Source: a bacterium (GTDB lineage: Bacteria; Sumerlaeota; Sumerlaeia; MVZB01). From it: a stretch of DNA of 34,604 bases. This document shows positions 23,371 through 31,239 of the stretch, piece by piece. The stretch covers positions 11,537-46,140 of the forward strand of contig JAMCWS010000139.1 in NCBI GenBank assembly GCA_023480605.1, given 5' to 3'. Below the pieces are notes generated by a model. The model was not told the origin of the DNA and did not search any database. It was given only the letters and a program-made list of their open reading frames with translations. The position numbers and the translations under genes were made by a program. Position 1 is the stretch's first letter; every line of letters starts with the position of its first letter.

Positions 23371-24714
23371 ATGAGCGAGACGACGACCGAGCTTTGGAGC
23401 GACACCACGGGTGGCTTTCACCCCGCCAGCGTCCCCGACTACCTGCCGGCGCGCCAGATCCGCGAGCTTCAAATCCGTCGACTGCGAGCGGTCGTCCGGC
23501 GCGCTTACGATCACGTGAAGCTCTTCCGCCAGCGTCTTGACGAGCGCGACCTCCTGCCCGAGCACATCGAGCGCCTGGACGACATCACCCATCTGCCGTT
23601 CACCGTCAAGGCCGACCTGCGCGACACGTATCCTTTCGGTCTGTTCGCCAGCCCGATGAGTGAGGTGGTGCGACTGCACGCCTCCAGCGGCACCACCGGC
23701 AAGCCGATCGTCGTCGCCTACACCAAGGAGGATCTCGAAGTCTGGACCAACGTCATGGTGCGCAGTTTTGCCGCGTGCGGCCTTCATCGCGGCGATGTCA
23801 TCCAGAACGCCTACGGTTACGGCCTCTTCACCGGCGGCCTGGGCGCCCATTACGGCGCCGAAGCCCTGGGCGCCACCGTCATCCCCATCTCGGGTGGCAA
23901 CACCGACCGCCAGATGATGGTCATGAAGGATTTTGGCGTCACGGCCATCTGCTGCACGCCCAGTTATTTCGTCCACCTGATCGAGCGCGCCCAGGAAATG
24001 GGCATGAATTTCCGCCGGATGCCCCTGCGCGCCGGCATCTTCGGCGCCGAGCCCTGGACCGAAGCCATGCGCCGCCACATCGAGGAGGCCAGCGGCATCA
24101 AGGCCTATGACATCTACGGCCTCTCGGAAATCATCGGCCCCGGAGTCGGCATCGAGTGCCAGCATCAGGACGGCCTGCACATCTTCGAGGATCACTTTTT
24201 CCCGGAAATCATCGACCCCGAAACGGGCGAGCCCCTTCCCGACGGCGAGGAGGGCGAATTGGTCCTGACGACCCTGAGTAAACAGGCCATGCCGGTGATC
24301 CGCTATCGCACGCGCGACATCACGGCCATCAACCCCGAGCCCTGCTCCTGCGGAAGGTCCCTGCGCCGCATCCGGCGCATCTCGCGCCGCAGCGACGACA
24401 TGTTCATCATCCGCGGGGTTAACGTCTTCCCATCGCAGATCGAGACGGCCCTGCTCGCCGTCGAAGGCACGCTGCCCCACTACCAGATCCTCCTGACGCG
24501 CGAAAAGGGCCTGGATCAGCTTGAGGTCCAAATCGAAGTGACGGCCGAGGTCTTCAGCGACAAGGTGCGCGCCCTCGAAGACTTGCGCCGCCAGATCGGC
24601 CTCTCGCTCGAACACACCCTGGGCCTGCGCGTGGGCGTCCGCCTGGTCGAACCACACACGATCCAGCGCAGCGAAGGCAAGGCCCGCCGCGTCATCGACC
24701 AGCGGAACATATAA
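23371..24714 (+). CDS. paaK: Phenylacetate-CoA ligase family protein
   Basis: A 447-residue adenylate-forming enzyme that activates phenylacetate or another aryl acid to its CoA thioester using ATP; in reverse with aryl-acetyl-CoA it can make ATP. ATG 23371 is chosen because SETTTELWSD begins the conserved part; residues before it in the frame look non-coding. Motifs: SSGTTGKPIVVAYT (about 105-118, ATP-binding loop), YDIYGLSEIIGPGVGIEC (adenine and acid binding), PVIRYRTRDIT and the C-terminal IIRGVNVFPSQIE and QRSEGKARRVIDQR with the catalytic Lys. All key motifs are intact. Position next to iorAB suggests it handles aryl-acetyl-CoA or indoleacetate from amino-acid fermentation; acetyl-type substrates are less likely. 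Confidence 0.9.
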   Translation: MSETTTELWSDTTGGFHPASVPDYLPARQIRELQIRRLRAVVRRAYDHVKLFRQRLDERDLLPEHIERLDDITHLPFTVKADLRDTYPFGLFASPMSEVVRLHASSGTTGKPIVVAYTKEDLEVWTNVMVRSFAACGLHRGDVIQNAYGYGLFTGGLGAHYGAEALGATVIPISGGNTDRQMMVMKDFGVTAICCTPSYFVHLIERAQEMGMNFRRMPLRAGIFGAEPWTEAMRRHIEEASGIKAYDIYGLSEIIGPGVGIECQHQDGLHIFEDHFFPEIIDPETGEPLPDGEEGELVLTTLSKQAMPVIRYRTRDITAINPEPCSCGRSLRRIRRISRRSDDMFIIRGVNVFPSQIETALLAVEGTLPHYQILLTREKGLDQLEVQIEVTAEVFSDKVRALEDLRRQIGLSLEHTLGLRVGVRLVEPHTIQRSEGKARRVIDQRNI

Positions 24715-24790
24715 CGGGCGGCGGCAATCGCGATCAGTGCCGGTGCTTCGTCACGCACCTATGGCCGGTAACGCGGCCTCATGCCCCTCA

Positions 24791-24814
24791 TCGTATTCGT
24801 GCTCGCGCTCGATA
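24791..24814 (+). repeat. TCGTDM hexamer array F (short)
   Basis: Four units in register: TCGTAT, TCGTGC, TCGCGC and TCGATA, followed by diverged TTCTCT. It lies in the gap after the CoA ligase gene and is the shortest and most diverged member. Confidence 0.5.
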
Positions 24815-24889
24815 TTCTCTTATTCGCTGTTCTACAGTGTAACGCGTTTTTTCCGAAGTGAATTCGCGAACGAACTTTATTTCGTGTGT

Positions 24890-24925
24890 TTTCGTGTGCT
24901 TTCGTGGCTAAATATCGTTTTCGCG
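24890..24925 (+). repeat. TTTCGTG-rich intergenic element, copy 2
   Basis: Aligns without gaps to 1105-1140 (TTTCG, GTG, TTTCGTGGCT and TTTTCGCG in common). It is preceded by another TTTCGTGTG unit at 24880-24888, giving a short run of 11-base-spaced TTTCGTG motifs. It ends 95 bases before the helicase start. Confidence 0.5.
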
Positions 24926-25020
24926 GGTTTTGCGGCTCTGTTGAAAATCTCTCGCTCCAGGGCGAATTTCGGGATATGATGCGTGGCGAAGAATATACGA
25001 AGCAAGGGGGCGCCCGTCGA

Positions 25021-27447
25021 ATGTCTTCCGCCAAACAGCCCGATCACCCCAGCCATCGCCCCGCCGCCCGCGCGACTGATGACGGTTCCGCCATCGAGGA
25101 CGTCCTCGCCAAACTGCGCTCGGCCGGTCGCCAGCGCGGCAATATCGTCCACTGGCACACGATCGAGGCGCGCGAGGCCCAATACGCCCCTTTCCCGGCC
25201 AAGCTGGATCTCGAAATCGTCCGCGTCCTGAAAGACAAGGGCATCGGCCGGCTCTACACCCACCAGGCTGACGCCATCGAGCACAGCCTGGCCGGCCGGC
25301 ACGTAGTCGTCGTCACGCCCACGGCCTCGGGCAAAACCCTCTGCTATAATATTCCCGTCCTCCAGCGCATCCTGCGGCGGCCCGAGTCGCGCGCCCTTTA
25401 CCTCTTCCCCACCAAGGCCCTTTCGCACGACCAATACCGCGGCCTTTATGACCTTACCCAGGCGCTCGGACGCGAAATCAAGGTTTACACCTTCGACGGC
25501 GACACGCCCGCCGCCGCCCGCAAGTCCATCCGCGCCGCCGGCCAGATCGTCGTCACCAATCCCGATATGCTGCACACGGGCATCCTGCCCAACCATACCC
25601 GGTGGATCAAGCTCTTCGAGAACCTGGAGACGGTCGTCATCGACGAACTGCACCAGTATCGCGGCGTTTTCGGCAGCCACGTGGCCAACGTCATCCGCCG
25701 CCTGCGGCGGATTTGCGCCTTCTACGGCTCGCACCCCAACTTCATCTGTTGTTCGGCGACCATCGCCAACCCCGGCGACATGGCCGAGCGTCTCATTGAA
25801 GAGCCCGTGGACCTGATCGATCGCAACGGCGCCCCATGCGGCCGGCGCGAGGTTATCTTTTACAATCCGCCGGTGGTCAACCGCGAGTTGGGCATCCGCG
25901 CCAGTTCCGTCAAGGAGGCGCGCCGCATGGCCCTGCGCTTCCTTGAACGCGACCTCCAGACGATCGTCTTCGCCCGCTCGCGCGTGCGGGTCGAAATCCT
26001 GACCACCTACCTGCGCCGCGCCATGGCCCGCATCGGCCGCGACCCCCGGCGCATCCAGGGTTACCGCGGCGGCTACCTGCCCAACGAGCGCCGCGCCATC
26101 GAGCAGGGGATCAAGTCGGGCGAAATCCTGGGGGTCGTCTCGACCAATGCCCTCGAACTGGGGATCGACATCGGTTCGCTTCAGGTGGCCATCCTGACCG
26201 GCTACCCAGGGACGATCGCCTCGGCCTGGCAGCAGGGGGGGCGCGCCGGCCGCCAGCGCCAGACGGCCGTGATGATCATCATCGCCAACTCCTCGCCGCT
26301 TGACCAATACCTCATGGAGCATCCCGAATATTTCCTCGGCGCCTCGCCCGAAAACGGCATCCTCAATCCCGACAATGTCCTGATCCTGGCCGGACACCTC
26401 AAATGCGCCGTCAACGAGTTGCCCATGCCTGACGGCGAGCGCTTCGGCCCGGCCCACCCCGCCGCCCTGCTCGAATATCTGGCCGAACAGCGTGTCGTCA
26501 AGCACTCCGGTGGCCAATATCACTGGTCCAGCGACAGTTACCCCGCCGAGGAAATATCGCTGCGCACAGCCACCGCCCAGAATTTCATTATTCACAACCT
26601 TTCGGATGGCGGCCGGGTCCTGGGCGAAATGGACTACGAATCGGCCCAGGAGCTTCTCCATCCCCAAGCGATCTACATGCACCAGGGCACCACGTTCCAC
26701 GTCGACCAGCTCGACTGGGAACGGCGCAAGGCTTTCGTCCGCGAAGTCAAGGCCGACTACTACACCGACGCCGTTCCTAAAAGCGATCTGTTTGTGTTGC
26801 ACGTTGACGAAACTGAAGTTATAGCCCGGCCTGACATTGCGCCGGCGTTTCAGCCCGGGCATGGGACCACTGCCAAACCCGCTCCGCCCGTCGCCGAAGC
26901 TTTCCATCCCCTCCTTTCGCGTAACTTCGGCGATGTGCGGGTCGATATCACCGTCCCCAAGTTCAAGAAAATCAAGTTTGAAAGCCAGGAAAGCATCGGC
27001 TACGGCGAGATCGACCTGCCCCAATACGAACTCCACACCCAGGCCGCCTGGTGGACTCTGCGCGCCGAGACCAAAGAATGGCTGGAAAGCCGGAGTCTCG
27101 ACTTGGGCGCCGCCCTCAAGGGATTGGCTTGGCTCGTGGGAAACGTTGCCTCGCTTCATGTTATGAGCGACCGCCGCGACCTGCCCTGCGTGGCGATGGT
27201 GCGCTCGACCTTCGACGGCCTGCCGGCCCTTTACCTTTATGATCGCGTCCCCGGCGGCATCGGCCTGGCCCGGCGCGCCTACGGGCTGGACCGCCAGATC
27301 TTCCGCGCCGCCCGCGATGTCGCCGCCGGCTGCGGTTGCCGCGAGGGGTGCCCGTCCTGCGTCGGACCGGTGCTGGAGATGGGCGAACGGGCGCGGACAT
27401 CGGCTCTGACACTCCTCGACGGCATCCTGCTTACAGCCGCTCGGTGA
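25021..27447 (+). CDS. mrfA: DEAD/DEAH helicase of the MrfA/YprA (Hrq1-like) family
   Basis: An 808-residue superfamily 2 helicase related to Bacillus MrfA (YprA), which unwinds DNA 3'-5' and works in excision of mitomycin-type adducts. ATG 25021 follows AAGGGGG; an earlier ATG (24976) is possible. Walker A is TPTASGKT (99-106), the DEAH-box position reads DELH (208-211), motif III is SAT (245-247), and the second RecA lobe has STNALELGIDIGSLQ and a Q-GRAGRQRQ arginine-finger motif. The C-terminal MZB/DUF1998 region ends with CGCREGCPSCVGP, whose four Cys (771, 773, 777, 780) match the zinc site of the family. The usual partner exonuclease MrfB is not next to it. Gene symbol is by family, not by proven function. 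Confidence 0.88.
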   Translation: MSSAKQPDHPSHRPAARATDDGSAIEDVLAKLRSAGRQRGNIVHWHTIEAREAQYAPFPAKLDLEIVRVLKDKGIGRLYTHQADAIEHSLAGRHVVVVTPTASGKTLCYNIPVLQRILRRPESRALYLFPTKALSHDQYRGLYDLTQALGREIKVYTFDGDTPAAARKSIRAAGQIVVTNPDMLHTGILPNHTRWIKLFENLETVVIDELHQYRGVFGSHVANVIRRLRRICAFYGSHPNFICCSATIANPGDMAERLIEEPVDLIDRNGAPCGRREVIFYNPPVVNRELGIRASSVKEARRMALRFLERDLQTIVFARSRVRVEILTTYLRRAMARIGRDPRRIQGYRGGYLPNERRAIEQGIKSGEILGVVSTNALELGIDIGSLQVAILTGYPGTIASAWQQGGRAGRQRQTAVMIIIANSSPLDQYLMEHPEYFLGASPENGILNPDNVLILAGHLKCAVNELPMPDGERFGPAHPAALLEYLAEQRVVKHSGGQYHWSSDSYPAEEISLRTATAQNFIIHNLSDGGRVLGEMDYESAQELLHPQAIYMHQGTTFHVDQLDWERRKAFVREVKADYYTDAVPKSDLFVLHVDETEVIARPDIAPAFQPGHGTTAKPAPPVAEAFHPLLSRNFGDVRVDITVPKFKKIKFESQESIGYGEIDLPQYELHTQAAWWTLRAETKEWLESRSLDLGAALKGLAWLVGNVASLHVMSDRRDLPCVAMVRSTFDGLPALYLYDRVPGGIGLARRAYGLDRQIFRAARDVAAGCGCREGCPSCVGPVLEMGERARTSALTLLDGILLTAAR

Positions 27448-27821
27448 GCGGGGATAGCCGTTGCCCGGCAAAGTCTTGGCCATCCTGAGTGAAATCGGTT
27501 GCACATTCTGCGGAGTGTATTAATAATTGGACAGGCTGAGACTGGATCCACAATCGCGAGTCCCGCGCAGAATCGTACTGGTTGAATTGGAAGTCCTATG
27601 ATATCATATTTCTATCTGCGATATCGCTGTTCCGGAATACGTCAATCCTGACCATCGGTCTTTTCATCCATGGCAATCGTTTTCAACGCCCACTCCGCGG
27701 AATAGCCTAAACATGCGGTCGTTTCTGCCGATAAGGTATATGAATAGGTGTCTGGTTGAAAAAGATTGCAGATGACACGAGTCACCAAGCCGGCACGCTG
27801 AGGTCGGGATGAGGCATCGCG
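27448..27821. other. 374-bp gap with paired GATATC palindromes
   Basis: No gene found. The composition is AT-richer than the flanks, consistent with a regulatory region. The main feature is the pair of palindromes at 27598-27627. TTGAAT (27583-27588) followed by CATATT is a weak promoter candidate overlapping them. A GATGAGG ribosome site precedes the regulator gene. Confidence 0.4.
27598..27627. promoter_or_regulatory. Two 10-bp palindromes 20 bp apart, possible operator
   Basis: ATGATATCAT (27598-27607) and GCGATATCGC (27618-27627) are both perfect palindromes centred on GATATC, with centres exactly 20 bases (two helical turns) apart. This is a common geometry for two dimers binding the same face of DNA. 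They lie about 195-225 bases upstream of the NtrC-like gene. Confidence 0.35.
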
Positions 27822-29237
27822 ATGACGTGGGACGAGCCGTTTAAATTAATGATTGTGGATGATGAGAGCGAGCGCCTGGCCCAGCACCTCGCCGAAGCGC
27901 TCGAGCCGGCAGGCTTCAAAACGACCATCGTCCGCGATGTCGCCGCCGCCCAGCAGGTGCTCGCGCGCGAGCCTGTCGACTTCCTCGTGCTCAGCTTCAA
28001 CGGCCAGGGCGCCCTCAATCTTCAACCCCTCCAATCGTGGCTCAGTTCCCTGACGCAGACGCGCACGGTGGCCCTGCTGAGCGAGTCGCTCGAAAGTTAT
28101 GAGGACCTGCTCCACCAGGCCGGGGTGGGCCTGATCATTCCGCGCCGACTGAATCCGCGCCAGATCGCCCAAACCCTCATCAACCAGGGCGAGTTGCGCA
28201 ACCTCGAGGAACAGAACCATCGTCTCCGCCAGATGGTCGATACCCGCACCGCCTACGAAAACCTTCTGGGCGGCTCGGCCCCGATGCGGGCCATGTATCG
28301 GCTCCTCGACCAGATCGCCCGCACCGACGCCCCCGTCCTCATCACCGGCGAGGACGGCACCGAACGAGTCGACGTGGCCCGCGCCATCCATCAGAAAAGC
28401 GAGCGGGCGCAACAGCCCCTCGTCGCCATCGACTGCCGCAAGATGGCCGAGGACCGGACCGGCGCGGCCGTTTTCGGCCCGCTGGGCAACGGTTCTTATT
28501 CCACGGGTCCCAGCCTCCGCCATTCGGCTTTCGCCCGCGCCGGCAAGGGCGCCATCGTGCTGCACAACATCGAGACGATGCCGCCCGAGGTTCAGCGCCG
28601 CCTGGTGGATTTCTTCCACCGGCCTTTCTTCCAGAACGAAACCCCCGGTTCGCCCCAGCCGCTGGCCCGCATCATGGCCACCGCCGGCCCCAACCTGCTC
28701 GGCAAGGTCGAGGCCGGCGAATTCCAGCGCGAACTGTTTTATCGGCTCAACATCCTCCAGGTGCGCGTTCCCCCGCTGCGCGAACGGCGCGAAGACATCC
28801 CCATGCTGGCCCAGCATTTTCTGCGGGCCGCGGCCCGTCGCCTGGGCGTGCGCGCCACCGTCGGCGGCCTGACCTTTTCCAGCAAGGTGCTGCTGCGCCT
28901 GTTCCAATACGACTGGCCCGAAAATCTCGAAGAACTCGAACGCACGGTCGCCGAAATGGCCACCCACGCCCAGGACGGCCAGCTCGAAGTCGAAAACCTG
29001 CCCCCCGCTCTCCAGCAACTCGACGAGAGCGCCAACGGCGAATCGATCAAACTCAACGGCAAAAGCACCATCCCTTTGAAGGAAGCCAAACGCCTGTTCG
29101 AGACCGAATACTTCACCGGCCTTTTACGGCGCACCCATGGCAATATGGCCATGGCCTCGCGCTACAGCCACGTCGGCCGCCCTTATCTCTATAAGAAAAT
29201 CCGCGAATACGGCATCGAACCCGAGGAATTCCGCTGA
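27822..29237 (+). CDS. NtrC-type response regulator with degenerate receiver and AAA+ domains
   Basis: The 471-residue protein has the domain order of an NtrC-type sigma-54 activator: receiver (about 8-125), AAA+ (about 148-395), Fis-type helix-turn-helix (about 420-465). Its catalytic residues are lost. In the receiver the acidic pair D13-D14 stays, but the phosphorylated Asp is Ser58 and the conserved Lys is Arg108. Walker A, normally GESGTGKE, reads GEDGTERV (176-183); the Walker B DE is H248-N249; the GAFTGA loop that touches sigma-54 is replaced by GSYSTG; the sensor II Arg is Glu (DWPENLEELE). ELFYRLN with its Arg and the helix-turn-helix remain. It is therefore unlikely to hydrolyse ATP or activate sigma-54, and may bind DNA as a pseudo-enzyme. 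Ribosome site GATGAGG precedes ATG. Confidence 0.85.
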   Translation: MTWDEPFKLMIVDDESERLAQHLAEALEPAGFKTTIVRDVAAAQQVLAREPVDFLVLSFNGQGALNLQPLQSWLSSLTQTRTVALLSESLESYEDLLHQAGVGLIIPRRLNPRQIAQTLINQGELRNLEEQNHRLRQMVDTRTAYENLLGGSAPMRAMYRLLDQIARTDAPVLITGEDGTERVDVARAIHQKSERAQQPLVAIDCRKMAEDRTGAAVFGPLGNGSYSTGPSLRHSAFARAGKGAIVLHNIETMPPEVQRRLVDFFHRPFFQNETPGSPQPLARIMATAGPNLLGKVEAGEFQRELFYRLNILQVRVPPLRERREDIPMLAQHFLRAAARRLGVRATVGGLTFSSKVLLRLFQYDWPENLEELERTVAEMATHAQDGQLEVENLPPALQQLDESANGESIKLNGKSTIPLKEAKRLFETEYFTGLLRRTHGNMAMASRYSHVGRPYLYKKIREYGIEPEEFR

Positions 29238-29254
29238 CCCTCCATCAGGCCTAT

Positions 29255-29288
29255 TGATTCGTCGCGCCTGCTGATTCGTCACGCCCGA
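29255..29288 (+). repeat. 17-bp tandem duplication
   Basis: TGATTCGTCGCGCCTGC (29255-29271) is followed directly by a copy with two or three changes (29272-29288). It sits after the NtrC-like stop codon. Confidence 0.5.
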
Positions 29289-29313
29289 AGTGACGATCGA
29301 CGCCGCCTTTGCA

Positions 29314-29361
29314 TCGTTCATCTACTCGTTATCGTTATCGTGCTCGTACTCGTGCTCATAT
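29314..29361 (+). repeat. TCGTDM hexamer array E
   Basis: Eight units in register: TCGTTC, diverged ATCTAC, TCGTTA twice, TCGTGC, TCGTAC, TCGTGC and TCATAT, followed by CTCCCA as in array A. It lies between convergent genes. Confidence 0.75.
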
Positions 29362-29451
29362 CTCCCATTGATCCCTCCCGACGCGCCCTCCATTGACACG
29401 CGAGGGCGCCACCCGACTCGCACCAGCGACTCGACTGACGCCGCCTGCCGA

Positions 29452-31239
29452 TCACTCCTGGATACGCCAGACGTCACCCGGGCTGACCGTTCCATTGGTC
29501 GGGTCATAGGTGTGTTCGGCCAGGAATGGCGAGGGGGGCGGAATGTTAACCGGATCATATGCCTGGGCGATATTGTCTCGCGTCAGGTCATACTTGCCGT
29601 CGGGCCCGGCGCTCCAGAGGATCCATCCCTGGTTGCCGTCGTCGGGGGCGTAATAGTAATAAGGAGCCGGCGGCTGGCCCTGAGGCGCGAAAACTTCAGG
29701 CATCACGCGCGAGAGGTAAGCGATCGGCGTGGTGAGTTGGTGCACGGTTTTCGGATAAACATTGGTGTCGATTTTGTAGGCTTCGAGGGCCGTTTGCATC
29801 GTCCGTAAATCGGCCCTGACCCGCGATACTTTCGCGCGGGTCTGCGCCTCGAGGAAGTTGGGCACGGTGATGGCCGCCATGATCGCCACCGGGGCCGCCA
29901 GCGCCGCCCCCAGGATGCGGGCGCCGCTCTCCGCCGAGCGATTGACGATCAGGATGCCGTCGGGCTGGTTGATGCGCACCGAAATCTCGCCGGTTGTTTT
30001 CCCTTCCGCATTCAGCAACCGAGATAGCACCCGCTGGCGGGCCGCGTTGGCGGGCGGGCCTCCGCCGGCGGTCTGCGCGGCGGCCTGAGCGTTGTTGATA
30101 ACCGCCTGCATCACCTGCTGGATCATCGTCTTGAGCCGCGCGCTGACGAACAGCATCCCGTTGCCCTCGGTCGGCAGGCCGGCCCTCAGCATCTGGAACT
30201 CCTCGGCGTTGGTCAACCTCTCGCCCTCGGGGATGGGCGCGGTCAATTTCTGGAGCAGTTCGCCGTGGGTCGCCAGGTAGCAGTAAGCGCCGTCGGTGGC
30301 CACAAGCGGATTCATCGGCCACACGGGGTTGGGCGGCACGGTGACGGGCACCTTGCGCAGGTTCCCCTCGGTGCTTTCCGGACCGGCCGCGCCAGGCTGG
30401 GCCAACAGCGCGATCAGGGATTTATAGAGCGTATCATCCTTGACGCGGATCATGATTACGATCCGCGGCGCGGGCAGGCTGAGCGGCGCGCCCGCGATGG
30501 GCAGGACCATCTGCGCCGCAGGATCCTGATCGGCGACGACGATGAATTCACCGCCCAGTGAGGCGATGATCTGCGGTATGTTGACGTTCATCCGCGTGTC
30601 GATTTCCGTCAACCGCTCATCGAGTTGCCCCAGGGCCTGCTGACCGCCCAGGTCGCGCACGACTTCGCGCAAAAGGTTCCAGGCCGCCGGCGCGTCGAAA
30701 TCGCTGGCCGCCAGCAGCATGGCGTCCTTGGGAATGCGGTCCTGAAATGCGAAGGGGTGCGGCTGGCCGCCGGCCAGCGCCAGCAGGCCGCGCGGCCCCT
30801 CCGGCGTTCCGATGAAAATCTTGCCCCGCTGCAAGCCCTGGTCGCTGACCACGCTCATGCCGAGGTCGGAGATGCCGTAAAGGCCCAGCCGCTCGATCAC
30901 GAGGCTGGCCGCGGCGTAAGCCTGGCTGGCCTTCGGCGGCGCGCCCGGCGCCTGCGCCAGCGGCGCCAGTTCGTCCATCAGGCCACGCAGCAGGTCCTTG
31001 ACGTCGGCATACAGATAAAACGACCCGCCTGGATCGAGTTTGGCCTGGACATCGTAAAAGCGTTCGTTGGGTCCGCGCGCCTCGGCGACGGGGCTGGGTG
31101 TGGCGACCGCGGTCGCCGCCGGCGTCGCTCCAACCGGCCCCGGTCCGGCCGCCTCCTCCCGGCCCGGCTTCTGGCACGCGATGGCCATGCACAACGCCGT
31201 AAACACCCATAAACGCCCGGCATGAAAAAGGTTTGTCAT
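29452..31239 (-). CDS. Chimeric lipoprotein: DUF3352-like region plus pilin-like C-terminal module
   Basis: ATG 31239 follows GGAAGGAG. The N-terminus is a lipoprotein signal with lipobox MAIAC (Cys22), then a Pro/Ala/Thr-rich linker. Residues of about 60-430 resemble DUF3352-like exported proteins and the gene at 10238 (IASLGGEFIVVADQDP, RIVIMIRVKDDTLYKSLIALL). From about residue 439 the sequence changes to a pilin-like module: a hydrophobic helix AAPVAIMAAITVPNFLEAQTR, then AKVSRVRADLRTMQTALEAY, LTTPIAYL and a C-terminal YDPTNGTVSPGDVWRIQE. These are signatures of type IV pilin-like proteins, but the helix lies inside the protein and lacks a prepilin peptidase site (no Gly-Phe-Thr-Leu-Ile-Glu). 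The 595-residue protein is thus anchored by lipid at one end and perhaps by a membrane helix near the other. Function unknown. Confidence 0.8.
   Translation of the reverse strand: MTNLFHAGRLWVFTALCMAIACQKPGREEAAGPGPVGATPAATAVATPSPVAEARGPNERFYDVQAKLDPGGSFYLYADVKDLLRGLMDELAPLAQAPGAPPKASQAYAAASLVIERLGLYGISDLGMSVVSDQGLQRGKIFIGTPEGPRGLLALAGGQPHPFAFQDRIPKDAMLLAASDFDAPAAWNLLREVVRDLGGQQALGQLDERLTEIDTRMNVNIPQIIASLGGEFIVVADQDPAAQMVLPIAGAPLSLPAPRIVIMIRVKDDTLYKSLIALLAQPGAAGPESTEGNLRKVPVTVPPNPVWPMNPLVATDGAYCYLATHGELLQKLTAPIPEGERLTNAEEFQMLRAGLPTEGNGMLFVSARLKTMIQQVMQAVINNAQAAAQTAGGGPPANAARQRVLSRLLNAEGKTTGEISVRINQPDGILIVNRSAESGARILGAALAAPVAIMAAITVPNFLEAQTRAKVSRVRADLRTMQTALEAYKIDTNVYPKTVHQLTTPIAYLSRVMPEVFAPQGQPPAPYYYYAPDDGNQGWILWSAGPDGKYDLTRDNIAQAYDPVNIPPPSPFLAEHTYDPTNGTVSPGDVWRIQE

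Larger units (their letters stand above)
24715..25020. other. Gap before the helicase gene
   Basis: About 306 bases containing array F and the TTTCGTG-rich element at 24890-24925; it is AT-richer than its neighbours. An in-frame ATG at 24976 (MMRGEEYTKQ) is an alternative helicase start. No RNA or other gene recognised. Confidence 0.4.

Noticed and set aside
24877..27504. 875-residue minus-strand frame opposite the helicase
   Set aside because: Longer than the helicase, but only because GC-rich antisense frames lack stops; no motif, while the helicase has all its motifs.
27749..27768. Sigma-54 promoter (TGG...TTGCA) before the NtrC-like gene
   Set aside because: The GG and GC are 12 bases apart rather than 10, and the upstream consensus bases CAC are missing.
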